DNA of 64,000 nucleotides from Streptomyces lavendofoliae. GTDB lineage: Bacteria > Actinomycetota > Actinomycetes > Streptomycetales > Streptomycetaceae. Of this stretch, positions 31,397-39,477 are shown one piece after another. The position numbers were made by a program, and so were the translations under genes. The notes under the pieces were generated by a model. The model made no database searches. It was not told where the DNA came from and saw only the letters and a program-made list of their open reading frames with translations. The stretch is from positions 1 through 64,000 of the forward strand of contig NZ_BMTP01000013.1 in the NCBI RefSeq assembly GCF_014649735.1. The letters are read 5' to 3'. Each line of letters begins with the position of its first letter. The stretch's first letter is position 1.

Positions 31397-32887
31397 GTGG
31401 GACGACACAGCCGCAAAGGCCCCGCACCTCAGGGCTCCGAACAGGCCGCGCAGCCCACCGCCGCGGTGCGCGAAGGGGCGCGTCCCGGCACCGGGCGCCG
31501 GCGCAGGACCGCCGCGGCGCCCCCGGAACCGTACCCCTCCCACCACCGTCACCCCGGCCCGCCGCCCCAGGCCGGGGCGCAGCAGCACGTGCGCGGCGGC
31601 CACCCCGAGCAGCCCGAGCCGGGCGCCGGCCGGGGCGAGCCCGGCCGCTACGGCGACTGGCGCGGCGTACCGGGCGCGCCGGGCCGGCAGGCGGCTCCAT
31701 CGGCGCAGGCGGGCCCGTCCGGTCAGGGCCCGTCCGCTCAGGCCCCGACGGGCCCGCGTCCATCGGGCCGAGGCCCTTCGGGTCAGGGGTCTCCGGGGCA
31801 GGGGTCTCCCGGTCAGGGTGCTCCAAAGCGGGGACCGTCCGGTCAGGGCCCGTCCGCCGGCCGGGGTGCCGCGGGTCCCTCCGGCCCTGACGGGCGCTTC
31901 CGCGGTCCGGCCACCGGTGTGGGCGCCGGCGCCCGGATACCCGGCCCACGGCGTGAGTTCGTCGAGGCGTTCGACGGCGCCTCGCGCGGAACGCCGCCCG
32001 GCGGGCCCGAGCAGGCCGCGCTCGACGGGGACGACCCCAAGGGCCGCACGGACGCGGCCGGCAGGGGGCGCACGATCACCGGCATCGCGGCGGCGGCCGT
32101 CACCACCGTCCTCGCCGTGGTCGTGGCCGGTCAGGTCGCCGGTGCGGGGCCGGACGGCTCCGTCGCCCGCCCGCAGGAGGGGGCCGCCGACCGCGCCCAG
32201 GCCGAGGGCGGCGCCCGCTTCGACCGGTCCGCCCGGTCCGACGAGCGCGCCGCGCCGCCGCCGGCCGCACGCCGGGCCGCCCCGGTGACGTACGAGCAGC
32301 TGATGGCGAAGCCCTTCCCGCTCGACCCGAGGTTCAAGGGACCGGGCGAGTTCGCGGCCGTGCCGGGCACGGACCGCGCGCCCGGCAAGGGGCGCAAGGT
32401 GCGCTACCGGATCGACGTCGAGAAGGGGCTCGGGCTGGACGCCGGGCTGTTCGCGCGCGCGGTCCAGCAGACGCTGAACGACGACCGCAGCTGGGCGCAC
32501 GGCGGCGCCATGACCTTCGAGCGCGTCTCCAGCGGCGAGGCCGAGTTCGTGGTCACGCTGGCGAGCCCGGTGACCACCGGGGTCTGGTGCGCCAAGTCGG
32601 GGCTGGACACCACGGTGGACAACGTCTCGTGCGACTCCGCCGCCACCGAGCGCGTGATGATCAACGCCTACCGCTGGGCGCAGGGCTCGGCGACGTACGG
32701 CGTCAAGGCCATGCACGCCTACCGGCAGATGCTGATCAACCACGAGGTCGGGCACCGGCTCGGGCACAACCACGTGAACTGCCGGACTCCCGGCGCCCTG
32801 GCGCCGGTGATGCAGCAGCAGACCAAGTCCCTGGAGGTCGAGGGCATCAAGTGCCGCCCCAACCCCTGGGTCTTCCCGAACGGCTGA
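31397..32887 (+). CDS. DUF3152 membrane-anchored protein with metzincin signature
   Basis: The 496-aa protein starts at GTG 31397. Residues 1-225 are disordered, with Gly/Pro/Gln-rich runs including GPSGQGSPGQG repeats. Residues 226-250 form a transmembrane helix (TITGIAAAAVTTVLAVVVAG). The extracytoplasmic DUF3152 domain follows. It contains HEVGHRLGHNH: His449, Glu450, His453, Gly456 and His459 match HExxHxxGxxH of metzincin zinc proteases exactly. Several Cys (in GVWCAKSG, VSCDS, NHVNC, IKCRP) may form disulfides. A membrane-tethered metalloprotease is a strong inference, though the family is formally uncharacterised. Synteny with moeZ and TetR/DUF3107 is conserved. Confidence 0.82.
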   Translation: MGRHSRKGPAPQGSEQAAQPTAAVREGARPGTGRRRRTAAAPPEPYPSHHRHPGPPPQAGAQQHVRGGHPEQPEPGAGRGEPGRYGDWRGVPGAPGRQAAPSAQAGPSGQGPSAQAPTGPRPSGRGPSGQGSPGQGSPGQGAPKRGPSGQGPSAGRGAAGPSGPDGRFRGPATGVGAGARIPGPRREFVEAFDGASRGTPPGGPEQAALDGDDPKGRTDAAGRGRTITGIAAAAVTTVLAVVVAGQVAGAGPDGSVARPQEGAADRAQAEGGARFDRSARSDERAAPPPAARRAAPVTYEQLMAKPFPLDPRFKGPGEFAAVPGTDRAPGKGRKVRYRIDVEKGLGLDAGLFARAVQQTLNDDRSWAHGGAMTFERVSSGEAEFVVTLASPVTTGVWCAKSGLDTTVDNVSCDSAATERVMINAYRWAQGSATYGVKAMHAYRQMLINHEVGHRLGHNHVNCRTPGALAPVMQQQTKSLEVEGIKCRPNPWVFPNG

Positions 32888-32954
32888 CCGGAGAACCCGC
32901 CGGTAGCGCGTCGAAACGCGACGGGTGCCGGAAAGTTACGAGCATTCACCCCTT

Positions 32955-32992
32955 CCGGTGGCGCAACGGACAACCGTCCGTCGCGCCACCGG
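32955..32992. terminator. terminator upstream of the glycosyltransferase cluster
   Basis: A 17-bp arm (32955-32971, beginning CCGGTGGCG) pairs with 32976-32992 with one G-U mismatch and a 4-nt loop. It isolates the DUF3152 operon from the polysaccharide-type cluster. Confidence 0.85.
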
Positions 32993-33069
32993 CATATCCG
33001 CTTACGTTCTTCCCGCTGTGAGCCGCCGGACCAACGGTGGCCGCGCACAAGGGAGATCGGGGTGTACTC

Positions 33070-35013
33070 GTGCGGATCGGACTGCTCACCGACGGTGGCT
33101 ACCCGTATGCGACGGGTGAGTCCAGGGTCTGGTGCGACCGGCTGGTGCGCGGGCTCGCGCGGCACGACTTCGACGTCTACGCCCTGAGCCGCAGCGCCCG
33201 TCAGGAGGACGCCGGCTGGGTCCCGCTCCCGCCCCAGGTGCGGCGCGTGCGGACGGCGCCGCTCTGGGGATCGCGGGACGACTGGCCGGACGGGTACGGC
33301 GGGCGCGGGGGCCGCGCGTACGGCCGGCGGGAGCGCCGGCGGTTCACCACCTGCTTCGGGGAGCTGGTCGCCGCGGTCTGCGGAGCGCCGGACGCGGGAG
33401 CCGCTTCCGGCTCGGTCGCCGGGGCCGGCTTCGCGGACGGGCTGTACGGGCTCGCGGACCTCGCCCGTGAGTACGGCGGCCTGGCCGCCGCCCTCCGGTC
33501 GGAAACCGCCGTCCGCGTGCTGGAATCCGCCTGTCGCGCCGGGGGCGCGCGCCGGGGCGTGCACGGCGCCACCCTCACCGATCACCTCGCCTTCGCCGAC
33601 CGGGTGGAGCGCGCCCTGCGCCCGCTGTCCGCCGACTGGTACGGCGAGGACGGCCTCGGTGCGGTCGACCTGTGCCACGCGGCGTCCGGGGGGACCGCGG
33701 CCCTTGCCGGACTGTTGGCCAAACGCTTCTTCGGCGTCCCGCTGCTGGTCACCGAGTACGGCGTACACCTGCGCACGCACTACCTCACGGTCGCCGGCGC
33801 GCCGTTGAGCGCGCCGGTGCGCACCCTGCTCGCCGCCTTCCACGGAGGTCTGGCCACCGAGGTGTACCGGCGGGCCGACCTCATCACGCCGGGCAACACC
33901 CACGCCCGCCGCTGGCAGGAGAAGTGCGGTGCGGAGCGGGCCAGGCTGCGGACCGTCTACCCGGGCATGGCGGCCGACCGCTTCGCGGCCGTGGGGGAGA
34001 GCGGCGACGGCGGCGACCCCCGCACCCTGGTGTGGGTGGGCCGCGTGGAGCCCGCGAAGGACCTGATCGGCCTGCTGCACGCCTTCGCCGAGGTGCGGAA
34101 GGAGGAGCCGGAGGCCCGGCTCAGGATCGTCGCCGCGCCGGTCCGCGACGCCGACTCCGCGACCTACCGCACGCACTGCGAGGCCCTGGCCGCCCAGCTC
34201 TTCCCCGACGAGGCCGCCGACGCCCACGCCGTGGGCGACAATCCCGTCTCCTTCGAGGACCTCGGGGGTCCGTACGCGCCCGACGTCACCGACGCGTACG
34301 CCGGGGCCGGCGTGGTCGTCCTGTCCAGCGTGGTCGAGGGCTTCCCGGTGGGCCTGGTCGAGGCCATGCTGTGCGGGCGGGCCACCGTGTCGACGGACGT
34401 CGGCGCGGTCGTCGAGGTCATCGGGGGTACGGGACTGGTCGTGCCCCCGCGCAATCCTCGGGCGCTCGCCGACGCGTGCCTGGCCCTGTTGCGCGACCCG
34501 GCGCGGCGGGAACGGCTGGGCGCCGCCGCGCGCGCCCGCGCACTCGAACTGTTCACGGCCGAGCAGAACGTCGCGGCCTTCCGCGGCATCTACCTGGAAC
34601 TCATCTCCCGCGCGCCCGTCCACCGCGACGCGGACGCCGTCGGTGCGGACGGCGAGCCCCTGCCGTTCGCCCACCCCGCCGAGGCGTACGTGCCCGGTCA
34701 CTGGGCGGGGCGAGGGTCGGCGGGCGCCGCCACGCCCGCGTGGGCAGCCCCCGAGGAGGCCGCCGCGCCGCCACCGGCCCCGGCGGGTGCCGAGGCGCGG
34801 GGCGCGCGGACGCAGGCCCCGGAGACGCGGACCCCGGTGGGCGCGCCCGACCCGGTGGGCGCCCAGGGCCCGGTGGGGACGGAGGAACCGGTGGGCACCC
34901 GGGGTTCGGTGGCCGGCGGGCACGGGCCGGGCGGCGCGCCCGGGCTGGTCGTCGCCTCGCTGCCGGTCGCGGCCTCGTTCCCGGTCGCGGGGAGGGCGGA
35001 CGGCCATGTCTGA
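33070..35013 (+). CDS. PelF-like family 4 glycosyltransferase (DUF3492)
   Basis: The 647-aa cytoplasmic protein starts at GTG 33070 (VRIGLLTDGGYPYATGESRV), the typical DUF3492 N-terminus found in PelF. The GT4 catalytic half has LITPGNTHARRW, LVWVGRVEPAKDLIGLL and the EX7E nucleotide-sugar motif with Glu423 and Glu431 (VEGFPVGLVEAM). VSTDVGAVVEVIGGTGLVVP follows. PelF polymerises UDP-sugars (GlcNAc/GalNAc) in Pel exopolysaccharide synthesis. The last 110 residues are a Pro/Gly/Val-rich tail absent from PelF. The stop overlaps the next gene by 8 bases. Donor and product here are unknown. Confidence 0.82.
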   Translation: MRIGLLTDGGYPYATGESRVWCDRLVRGLARHDFDVYALSRSARQEDAGWVPLPPQVRRVRTAPLWGSRDDWPDGYGGRGGRAYGRRERRRFTTCFGELVAAVCGAPDAGAASGSVAGAGFADGLYGLADLAREYGGLAAALRSETAVRVLESACRAGGARRGVHGATLTDHLAFADRVERALRPLSADWYGEDGLGAVDLCHAASGGTAALAGLLAKRFFGVPLLVTEYGVHLRTHYLTVAGAPLSAPVRTLLAAFHGGLATEVYRRADLITPGNTHARRWQEKCGAERARLRTVYPGMAADRFAAVGESGDGGDPRTLVWVGRVEPAKDLIGLLHAFAEVRKEEPEARLRIVAAPVRDADSATYRTHCEALAAQLFPDEAADAHAVGDNPVSFEDLGGPYAPDVTDAYAGAGVVVLSSVVEGFPVGLVEAMLCGRATVSTDVGAVVEVIGGTGLVVPPRNPRALADACLALLRDPARRERLGAAARARALELFTAEQNVAAFRGIYLELISRAPVHRDADAVGADGEPLPFAHPAEAYVPGHWAGRGSAGAATPAWAAPEEAAAPPPAPAGAEARGARTQAPETRTPVGAPDPVGAQGPVGTEEPVGTRGSVAGGHGPGGAPGLVVASLPVAASFPVAGRADGHV

Positions 35014-36271
35014 CGCAGGGACAGCCGCGCCGGGCGGCCACGCGAGAGGCTTCCGCCCGGCCCACGAGACCGCGCAGGACAGCCGCGCCGAGGCCCTCCT
35101 GTCCGGACCCGCGCTCGGGGCGGCCGATGTCCGGGGTGCCGCCGGCGGCACGGCGGGCGACCGGACCACCGGCGACCGGACGGCGGGGCGCGGCGAGCGC
35201 CTCGTGGGGCACGCCCGCGCGGCCGTCGCCCGGCACGGCTCCGCCGACCCGGTGAAGGCGCTGCTGCACCGGCACCGGGAGCTGTGCGAGCGGGCCGTCG
35301 ACCCCCTGGAGATCGCCGCCGGGCTGGAGGCCCACGGCGTGACCGACCGGACCGCCGCCCGCTTCCGGCACCGGGACGTGTTCTCGCTCGCCGAGGAGCT
35401 GTACGCGCGCGTGCCGCGCGGTGACGACGTCCCCCGGGACGGTGCCACCGCCCCGGCACCCGGCACGGCCGCCCCGTGGAGCGCCAGGGCGGTCCTCCTG
35501 GCCCTGCTGCCCGGCGCGCTGGGCCTGCTCACCGTCGCCGGCCTGGCCGCGACGGACGGGCCGCCGCGGGCGGTGGTCGGCGCGGCCGGCGCCCTCGGGC
35601 TCGTCGTCGCCCTCGCCGCGGGTGCCGCCGCACCCGGTGCGCGCGCCTGGACCGGGTTCCTGCTGGGCTACGCCCTGGCCGGCGACGGGCTCCTCGACCG
35701 GCTCCAGGCCGGCGGCCCCGACGGACCCTGGCCGCTGGACGTCCCGCCGCTGCTCGGCCTCGCTCTGGCCGCCGCGCCCGCGGCCTGGTGCGCCCGGCTC
35801 TTCGCCGTGCGGGCCCGCCGCAGGCTCGCCACCAGCCGCGGCCTGTCCGACTTCTCCTCGGGTGCCCGGCCCCTGCTCCTCGGGGTCGTCGCCCTGTACA
35901 CGGCCGCCCTGACCGGCCTGCTCGCGCTGGCGGGCGCCATCCTCGGCGGCGGTCCCCCCGGCGCGGGCGCCCTGGCGCTCGGCGTCCTCCTCCTGCTCAC
36001 CCGGCTGCTCACCGCGCACGGCTTCGCCGGGGCCGCCGCGGCCGGCCTCTCCGCCGCGGGCGCCGCGCAGGCCCTCGCCCTGGCGTCCGTGCTCGCCGCC
36101 CGCCTGCCCGGCTGCGACCCGCTGGCCCGTCCCGTCGAGGCGGCCGTCGCCGCCGGGGGGACCGCGGCCGTCCCCACGCTCGTGTGCGGGGCCGCCGCAC
36201 TCGCCCTGCTGGGGTACGCCACCGCCGTCCTCGGCCGGGCGTCCGCCCACGCGGGCACCTCCGCGCCCTGA
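35006..36271 (+). CDS. polytopic membrane protein of the glycosyltransferase cluster
   Basis: This 421-aa protein starts at ATG 35006 with GGGGAGGG upstream and overlaps the GT stop codon, so the two are translationally coupled. Residues 1-155 are soluble, with a conserved-looking stretch LLHRHRELCERAVDPLEIAA and VFSLAEELYARV. The remainder has eight or nine Ala/Leu-rich membrane helices. I do not recognise a family. Its place next to a PelF-type GT corresponds to that of PelG, the membrane partner of PelF, but PelG is longer and I see no homology by eye. A role in export or synthase assembly is inference. Confidence 0.75.
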   Translation: MSDAGTAAPGGHARGFRPAHETAQDSRAEALLSGPALGAADVRGAAGGTAGDRTTGDRTAGRGERLVGHARAAVARHGSADPVKALLHRHRELCERAVDPLEIAAGLEAHGVTDRTAARFRHRDVFSLAEELYARVPRGDDVPRDGATAPAPGTAAPWSARAVLLALLPGALGLLTVAGLAATDGPPRAVVGAAGALGLVVALAAGAAAPGARAWTGFLLGYALAGDGLLDRLQAGGPDGPWPLDVPPLLGLALAAAPAAWCARLFAVRARRRLATSRGLSDFSSGARPLLLGVVALYTAALTGLLALAGAILGGGPPGAGALALGVLLLLTRLLTAHGFAGAAAAGLSAAGAAQALALASVLAARLPGCDPLARPVEAAVAAGGTAAVPTLVCGAAALALLGYATAVLGRASAHAGTSAP

Positions 36272-36333
36272 GGCGACGGCGGTACCCGCGTACACCCCTC
36301 TCATCAGCACCCACCCTCAAGGAGAAAACAGAC

Positions 36334-36387
36334 ATGACCCCCCAGATCCCCGCAACGGCCACTCGGCGCGAAGGGGGCGCGCGATGA
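36334..36387 (+). CDS. 17-codon leader ORF overlapping the epimerase start
   Basis: ATG 36334 is preceded by AAGGAGAAAACAGAC, the best ribosome site in this part of the window. The frame encodes MTPQIPATATRREGGAR and ends in TGA at 36385-36387, overlapping the epimerase ATG (ATGA). It may couple translation of the epimerase to an upstream signal. Alternatively it marks an N-terminal extension of the epimerase put out of frame. Confidence 0.4.
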   Translation: MTPQIPATATRREGGAR

Positions 36388-37373
36388 GGGTGCTGCTGCT
36401 CGGTGCCAATGGATTCATCGGCCGCTTCGTCGCCGACCGGCTGCTCGCCGACCCGGCCGTCCACCTCACCGCCCTCGGGCGCGGCGACGACGCCGACGTG
36501 CGCTTCGACCTCGCGGGCGGCAGCCCCGGCGCGCTCACCCGCTTCCTGGACGCGGTCCACCCCGGTGTCGTGATCAACTGCGCCGGGACCACCCGGGGCG
36601 GTGCCCGCGAGCTGACGCGGCACAACACCGTCGCCGTCGCCACCGTCTGCGAGGCCCTGCGCCGCAGCGGCTGCGGGGCGCGCATGGTCCAGGTCGGCTG
36701 CGCCTCGGAGTACGGGCCCTCGCAGCCCGGTTCGTCGACCGCCGAGGACGCGGTGCCGCGTCCCGGCGGGCCCTACGGCGTGTCGAAGCTGGCCGCCACC
36801 GAACTGGTCCTAGGCTCCGGTCTGGACGCGGTCGTGCTCCGGGTCTTCTCGCCGGTCGGCCCCGGCACCCCCGCCGGATCGCCGCTCGGCCGGCTCGCGG
36901 AGGCCATGCGGCGCGCCATGCAGAGCGGGGACGGCGAACTGAAGCTGGGCGGCCTCGGCGTGCAGCGCGACTTCGTCGACGTACGGGACGTGGCGCGGGC
37001 CGTGCACGCCGCCTCTCTGTCCGCCGCGCAGGGCGTCGTCAACATCGGCACCGGCCGCGCCGTACGGCTGCGCGACGCGGCGGCCGTCCTGGCCAGGGTC
37101 GCCGGGTACGCCGGATCCCTGCACGAGTTGGACGGGCCCGCCGGCAGGCCGGCCCTGTCGGCGGTCGGCGGCATGGCGTCCATCGGCGCCCAGCGCGGCG
37201 AGCACGCCCCGGACCACCTGGTGGCCGCGGCCCCGCACCCGTACCCCGACGGCTGCGGAAGCTGGCAGCAGGCCGACGTCCGCACCGCCCGCGACCGGCT
37301 CGGCTGGCGGCCCCGCATCAACCTGGAGGAGTCGCTCGCGGACATCTGGATGGAGGCGGCGTGCCGCATCTGA
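36384..37373 (+). CDS. NAD-dependent sugar-nucleotide epimerase/dehydratase
   Basis: The 329-aa extended SDR has the N-terminal Rossmann motif LLLGANGFIGRFVAD (GxxGxxG), NCAGTTRGGARE, the active-site YxxxK in GGPYGVSKLAATE with a Ser in QVGCASEYGPS, and FSPVGPGTPAGSPLGR. VVNIGTGRAVRLRDAAAVL and a C-terminal LGWRPRINLEESLADIW complete the fold. Such enzymes interconvert UDP-sugars (for example UDP-GlcNAc/UDP-GalNAc). The exact substrate is not determined by sequence. Context with a PelF-type GT suggests it supplies the donor sugar, like PelX or Uge3. It overlaps the downstream gene by 13 bases. Confidence 0.82.
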   Translation: MRVLLLGANGFIGRFVADRLLADPAVHLTALGRGDDADVRFDLAGGSPGALTRFLDAVHPGVVINCAGTTRGGARELTRHNTVAVATVCEALRRSGCGARMVQVGCASEYGPSQPGSSTAEDAVPRPGGPYGVSKLAATELVLGSGLDAVVLRVFSPVGPGTPAGSPLGRLAEAMRRAMQSGDGELKLGGLGVQRDFVDVRDVARAVHAASLSAAQGVVNIGTGRAVRLRDAAAVLARVAGYAGSLHELDGPAGRPALSAVGGMASIGAQRGEHAPDHLVAAAPHPYPDGCGSWQQADVRTARDRLGWRPRINLEESLADIWMEAACRI

Positions 37374-38122
37374 CCCGTACCGGCACCGGGCTCTCCGCGA
37401 CCGGCGCCGAGCGGCTCGGGTTCGGCGTCCCCGGCTACGCCCACCCCCTGCTGGCCCCCGTCGAGTGGGCGGAGCTGACCCGCCCCGGCACGCCCCTGCA
37501 CTGGGCCGTCCTCAATGTGGCGGACGGCCCCGGAGCGCGGCCCGACCCGCACTGCCTGGAGGCGGCCGGGAAGCTCCGCAACGCGGGCGTGCGGGTCCTG
37601 GGCCACCTCGACCTGCGCCACGGGTCCCGTCCGTTCGGCGAGGTCGTCTCCGACGCGCACCGCTTCCTCGACTGGTACCGGGTGGACGGCTACCTGCTGG
37701 ACCGCTGTCCCACGGACCGGGCGGACCTGGCCGCCGTGCGGCGCACGACGGCCACGCTGGAGGTGGTCCTGGAACACGCCGACGGCGGTCACCTGGTGCT
37801 GGGCCACGGCTCCCACCCGCACCCCGGCTACGCCGAGATCGCCGACCAGCTGGTGACGTTCTCCGGGCCCTGGGCGGACTACCGCTGGTCCCAGGTGGCG
37901 GAGTGGACCGCCGACCACCCGCCGGAGCGGTTCGTCCACCTCGTCCACGGGGTGCCGCGCACCCACCTGGACGAGGCCGTGCGGATCGCCCGCTGGCAGG
38001 GCGCCGGGACGATCTTCTTCACCGACCGCACGAACGGAACCGGGCAAACCAACCCATTCGCGGCCCTGCCCGGCTACTGGGACGAAATCGTCTCGCAGAT
38101 CGGACCGGGTGTCTCGGAATGA
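37361..38122 (+). CDS. spherulation-specific family 4 (spherulin-4) protein, probably inactive
   Basis: This 253-aa protein starts at GTG 37361 inside the epimerase gene. It shows the spherulin-4 pattern: FGVPGYAHPLLAPVEWAEL, WAVLNVADGPGARPDPH, LRNAGVRVLGHLDLRHGSRP and FLDWYRVDGYLLDRCP. Active relatives are glycoside hydrolases of galactosaminogalactan and Pel (GH135 Sph3, GH166 PelA). Two features differ. There is no signal peptide, so the protein should be cytoplasmic. Where relatives have NPG and a catalytic Glu (FE) this one reads GHGSHP and VTFSGPW. It may bind rather than cut sugar. Confidence 0.78.
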   Translation: MPHLTRTGTGLSATGAERLGFGVPGYAHPLLAPVEWAELTRPGTPLHWAVLNVADGPGARPDPHCLEAAGKLRNAGVRVLGHLDLRHGSRPFGEVVSDAHRFLDWYRVDGYLLDRCPTDRADLAAVRRTTATLEVVLEHADGGHLVLGHGSHPHPGYAEIADQLVTFSGPWADYRWSQVAEWTADHPPERFVHLVHGVPRTHLDEAVRIARWQGAGTIFFTDRTNGTGQTNPFAALPGYWDEIVSQIGPGVSE

Positions 38123-38141
38123 GGAGCGCCGTGGCAGTGTT
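38115..38141 (+). promoter_or_regulatory. sigma-R-type promoter of moeZ
   Basis: CGGAAT (38115-38120) is followed by exactly 18 nt and GTT (38139-38141), close to GGGAAT-N18-GTT. The -35 lies over the end of the spherulin-4 gene. A short inverted repeat TACGG-N8-CCGTA (38141-38158) covers the expected transcription start. Confidence 0.6.
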
Positions 38142-38192
38142 ACGGAAGAACAACCGTACTGACTACCGACCAGCTGTATTGATGAGGTCTCC

Positions 38193-39371
38193 GTGTCGCT
38201 GCCACCCCTGGTCGAGCCGGCTGCCGAGCTCACCGTAGACGAGGTTCGCAGGTACTCCCGCCACCTGATCATCCCCGATGTCGGGATGGACGGGCAGAAG
38301 CGGCTCAAGAACGCCAAGGTGCTCTGTGTGGGCGCCGGTGGCCTCGGTTCGCCCGCGCTGATGTACCTCGCCGCGGCCGGCGTGGGCACGCTCGGCATCG
38401 TGGAGTTCGACGAGGTCGACGAGTCGAACCTGCAGCGCCAGATCATCCACAGCCAGTCCGACATCGGCCGCTCCAAGGCCGCGTCCGCGCGTGACAGCGT
38501 GCTCGGGATCAACCCGTACGTGAACGTGATCCTTCACGAGGAGCGGCTCGAGGCCGAGAACGTGATGGACATCTTCGCCCAGTACGACCTGATCGTCGAC
38601 GGCACGGACAACTTCGCCACGCGCTACCTGGTCAACGACGCGTGCGTGCTGCTGAACAAGCCGTACGTATGGGGCTCGATCTACCGCTTCGACGGTCAGG
38701 CGTCCGTCTTCTGGTCCGAGCACGGCCCCTGCTACCGCTGCCTGTACCCGGAGCCCCCGCCGCCGGGCATGGTCCCCTCCTGCGCCGAGGGCGGCGTGCT
38801 GGGCGTGCTGTGCGCGTCCATCGGCTCCATCCAGGTCACCGAGGCGATCAAGGTCCTGGCCGGCGTGGGCGACCCGCTGGTCGGCCGCCTGATGATCTAC
38901 GACGCCCTGGAGATGCAGTACCGCCAGGTCAAGGTCCGCAAGGACCCCGACTGCGCCGTCTGCGGCGAGAACCCGACCGTCACCGAACTCATCGACTACG
39001 AGGCCTTCTGCGGTGTCGTGTCGGAGGAGGCCCAGGAGGCGGCGCTCGGCTCGACGATCACTCCCAAGCAGCTCAAGGAGTGGATCGACGGGGGCGAGAA
39101 CATCGACATCATCGACGTCCGCGAGCAGAACGAGTACGAGATCGTCTCGATCCCGGGCGCCCGGCTGATCCCGAAGAACGAGTTCCTGATGGGCGGCGCC
39201 CTCCAGGACCTCCCGCAGGACAAGAAGATCGTCCTGCATTGCAAGACGGGTGTCCGCAGTGCGGAAGTCCTCGCGGTGCTGAAGTCCGCGGGCTTCGCGG
39301 ACGCGGTGCACGTCGGCGGCGGCGTCATCGGCTGGGTCAACCAGATCGAGCCGGAGAAGCCGGTCTACTAG
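38193..39371 (+). CDS. moeZ: adenylyltransferase/sulfurtransferase MoeZ
   Basis: The 392-aa protein has an N-terminal E1-like adenylation domain (residues about 1-265): VGAGGLGSPALMYLAAAGVG (ATP loop), DESNLQRQIIH and DGTDNFATRYLVND. The zinc Cys pairs are CYRC and CAVC. The C-terminal rhodanese domain has active Cys350 in LHCKTGVRS. It adenylates and thiocarboxylates small sulfur-carrier proteins for molybdopterin, thiamine or CysO-dependent cysteine synthesis. GTG start with GAGG upstream. The sigma-R-like promoter fits a role in sulfur/thiol metabolism under oxidative stress. Confidence 0.92.
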   Translation: MSLPPLVEPAAELTVDEVRRYSRHLIIPDVGMDGQKRLKNAKVLCVGAGGLGSPALMYLAAAGVGTLGIVEFDEVDESNLQRQIIHSQSDIGRSKAASARDSVLGINPYVNVILHEERLEAENVMDIFAQYDLIVDGTDNFATRYLVNDACVLLNKPYVWGSIYRFDGQASVFWSEHGPCYRCLYPEPPPPGMVPSCAEGGVLGVLCASIGSIQVTEAIKVLAGVGDPLVGRLMIYDALEMQYRQVKVRKDPDCAVCGENPTVTELIDYEAFCGVVSEEAQEAALGSTITPKQLKEWIDGGENIDIIDVREQNEYEIVSIPGARLIPKNEFLMGGALQDLPQDKKIVLHCKTGVRSAEVLAVLKSAGFADAVHVGGGVIGWVNQIEPEKPVY

Positions 39372-39381
39372 GCCACGCTCG

Positions 39382-39422
39382 CGGCGAAGGGCCGGACCCG
39401 GCGCGGGTCCGGCCCTTCGCCG
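39382..39422. terminator. perfect 19-bp bidirectional terminator
   Basis: A 19-bp arm (39382-39400, beginning CGGCGAAGGG) pairs without mismatch with 39404-39422; the loop is GCG. It lies between convergent moeZ and the lipoprotein peptidase gene. Confidence 0.92.
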
Positions 39423-39477
39423 TCGTCCGTGTCCGGCGTACGGGCCGTCGTCCGGGACGGCCCGGCCATCGGGTGGG

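Noticed and set aside
36384..37373. Frameshift making the epimerase a pseudogene
   Set aside because: The epimerase frame is complete from its own ATG, with an intact Rossmann motif and YxxxK. Only the upstream 17-codon ORF is out of frame.
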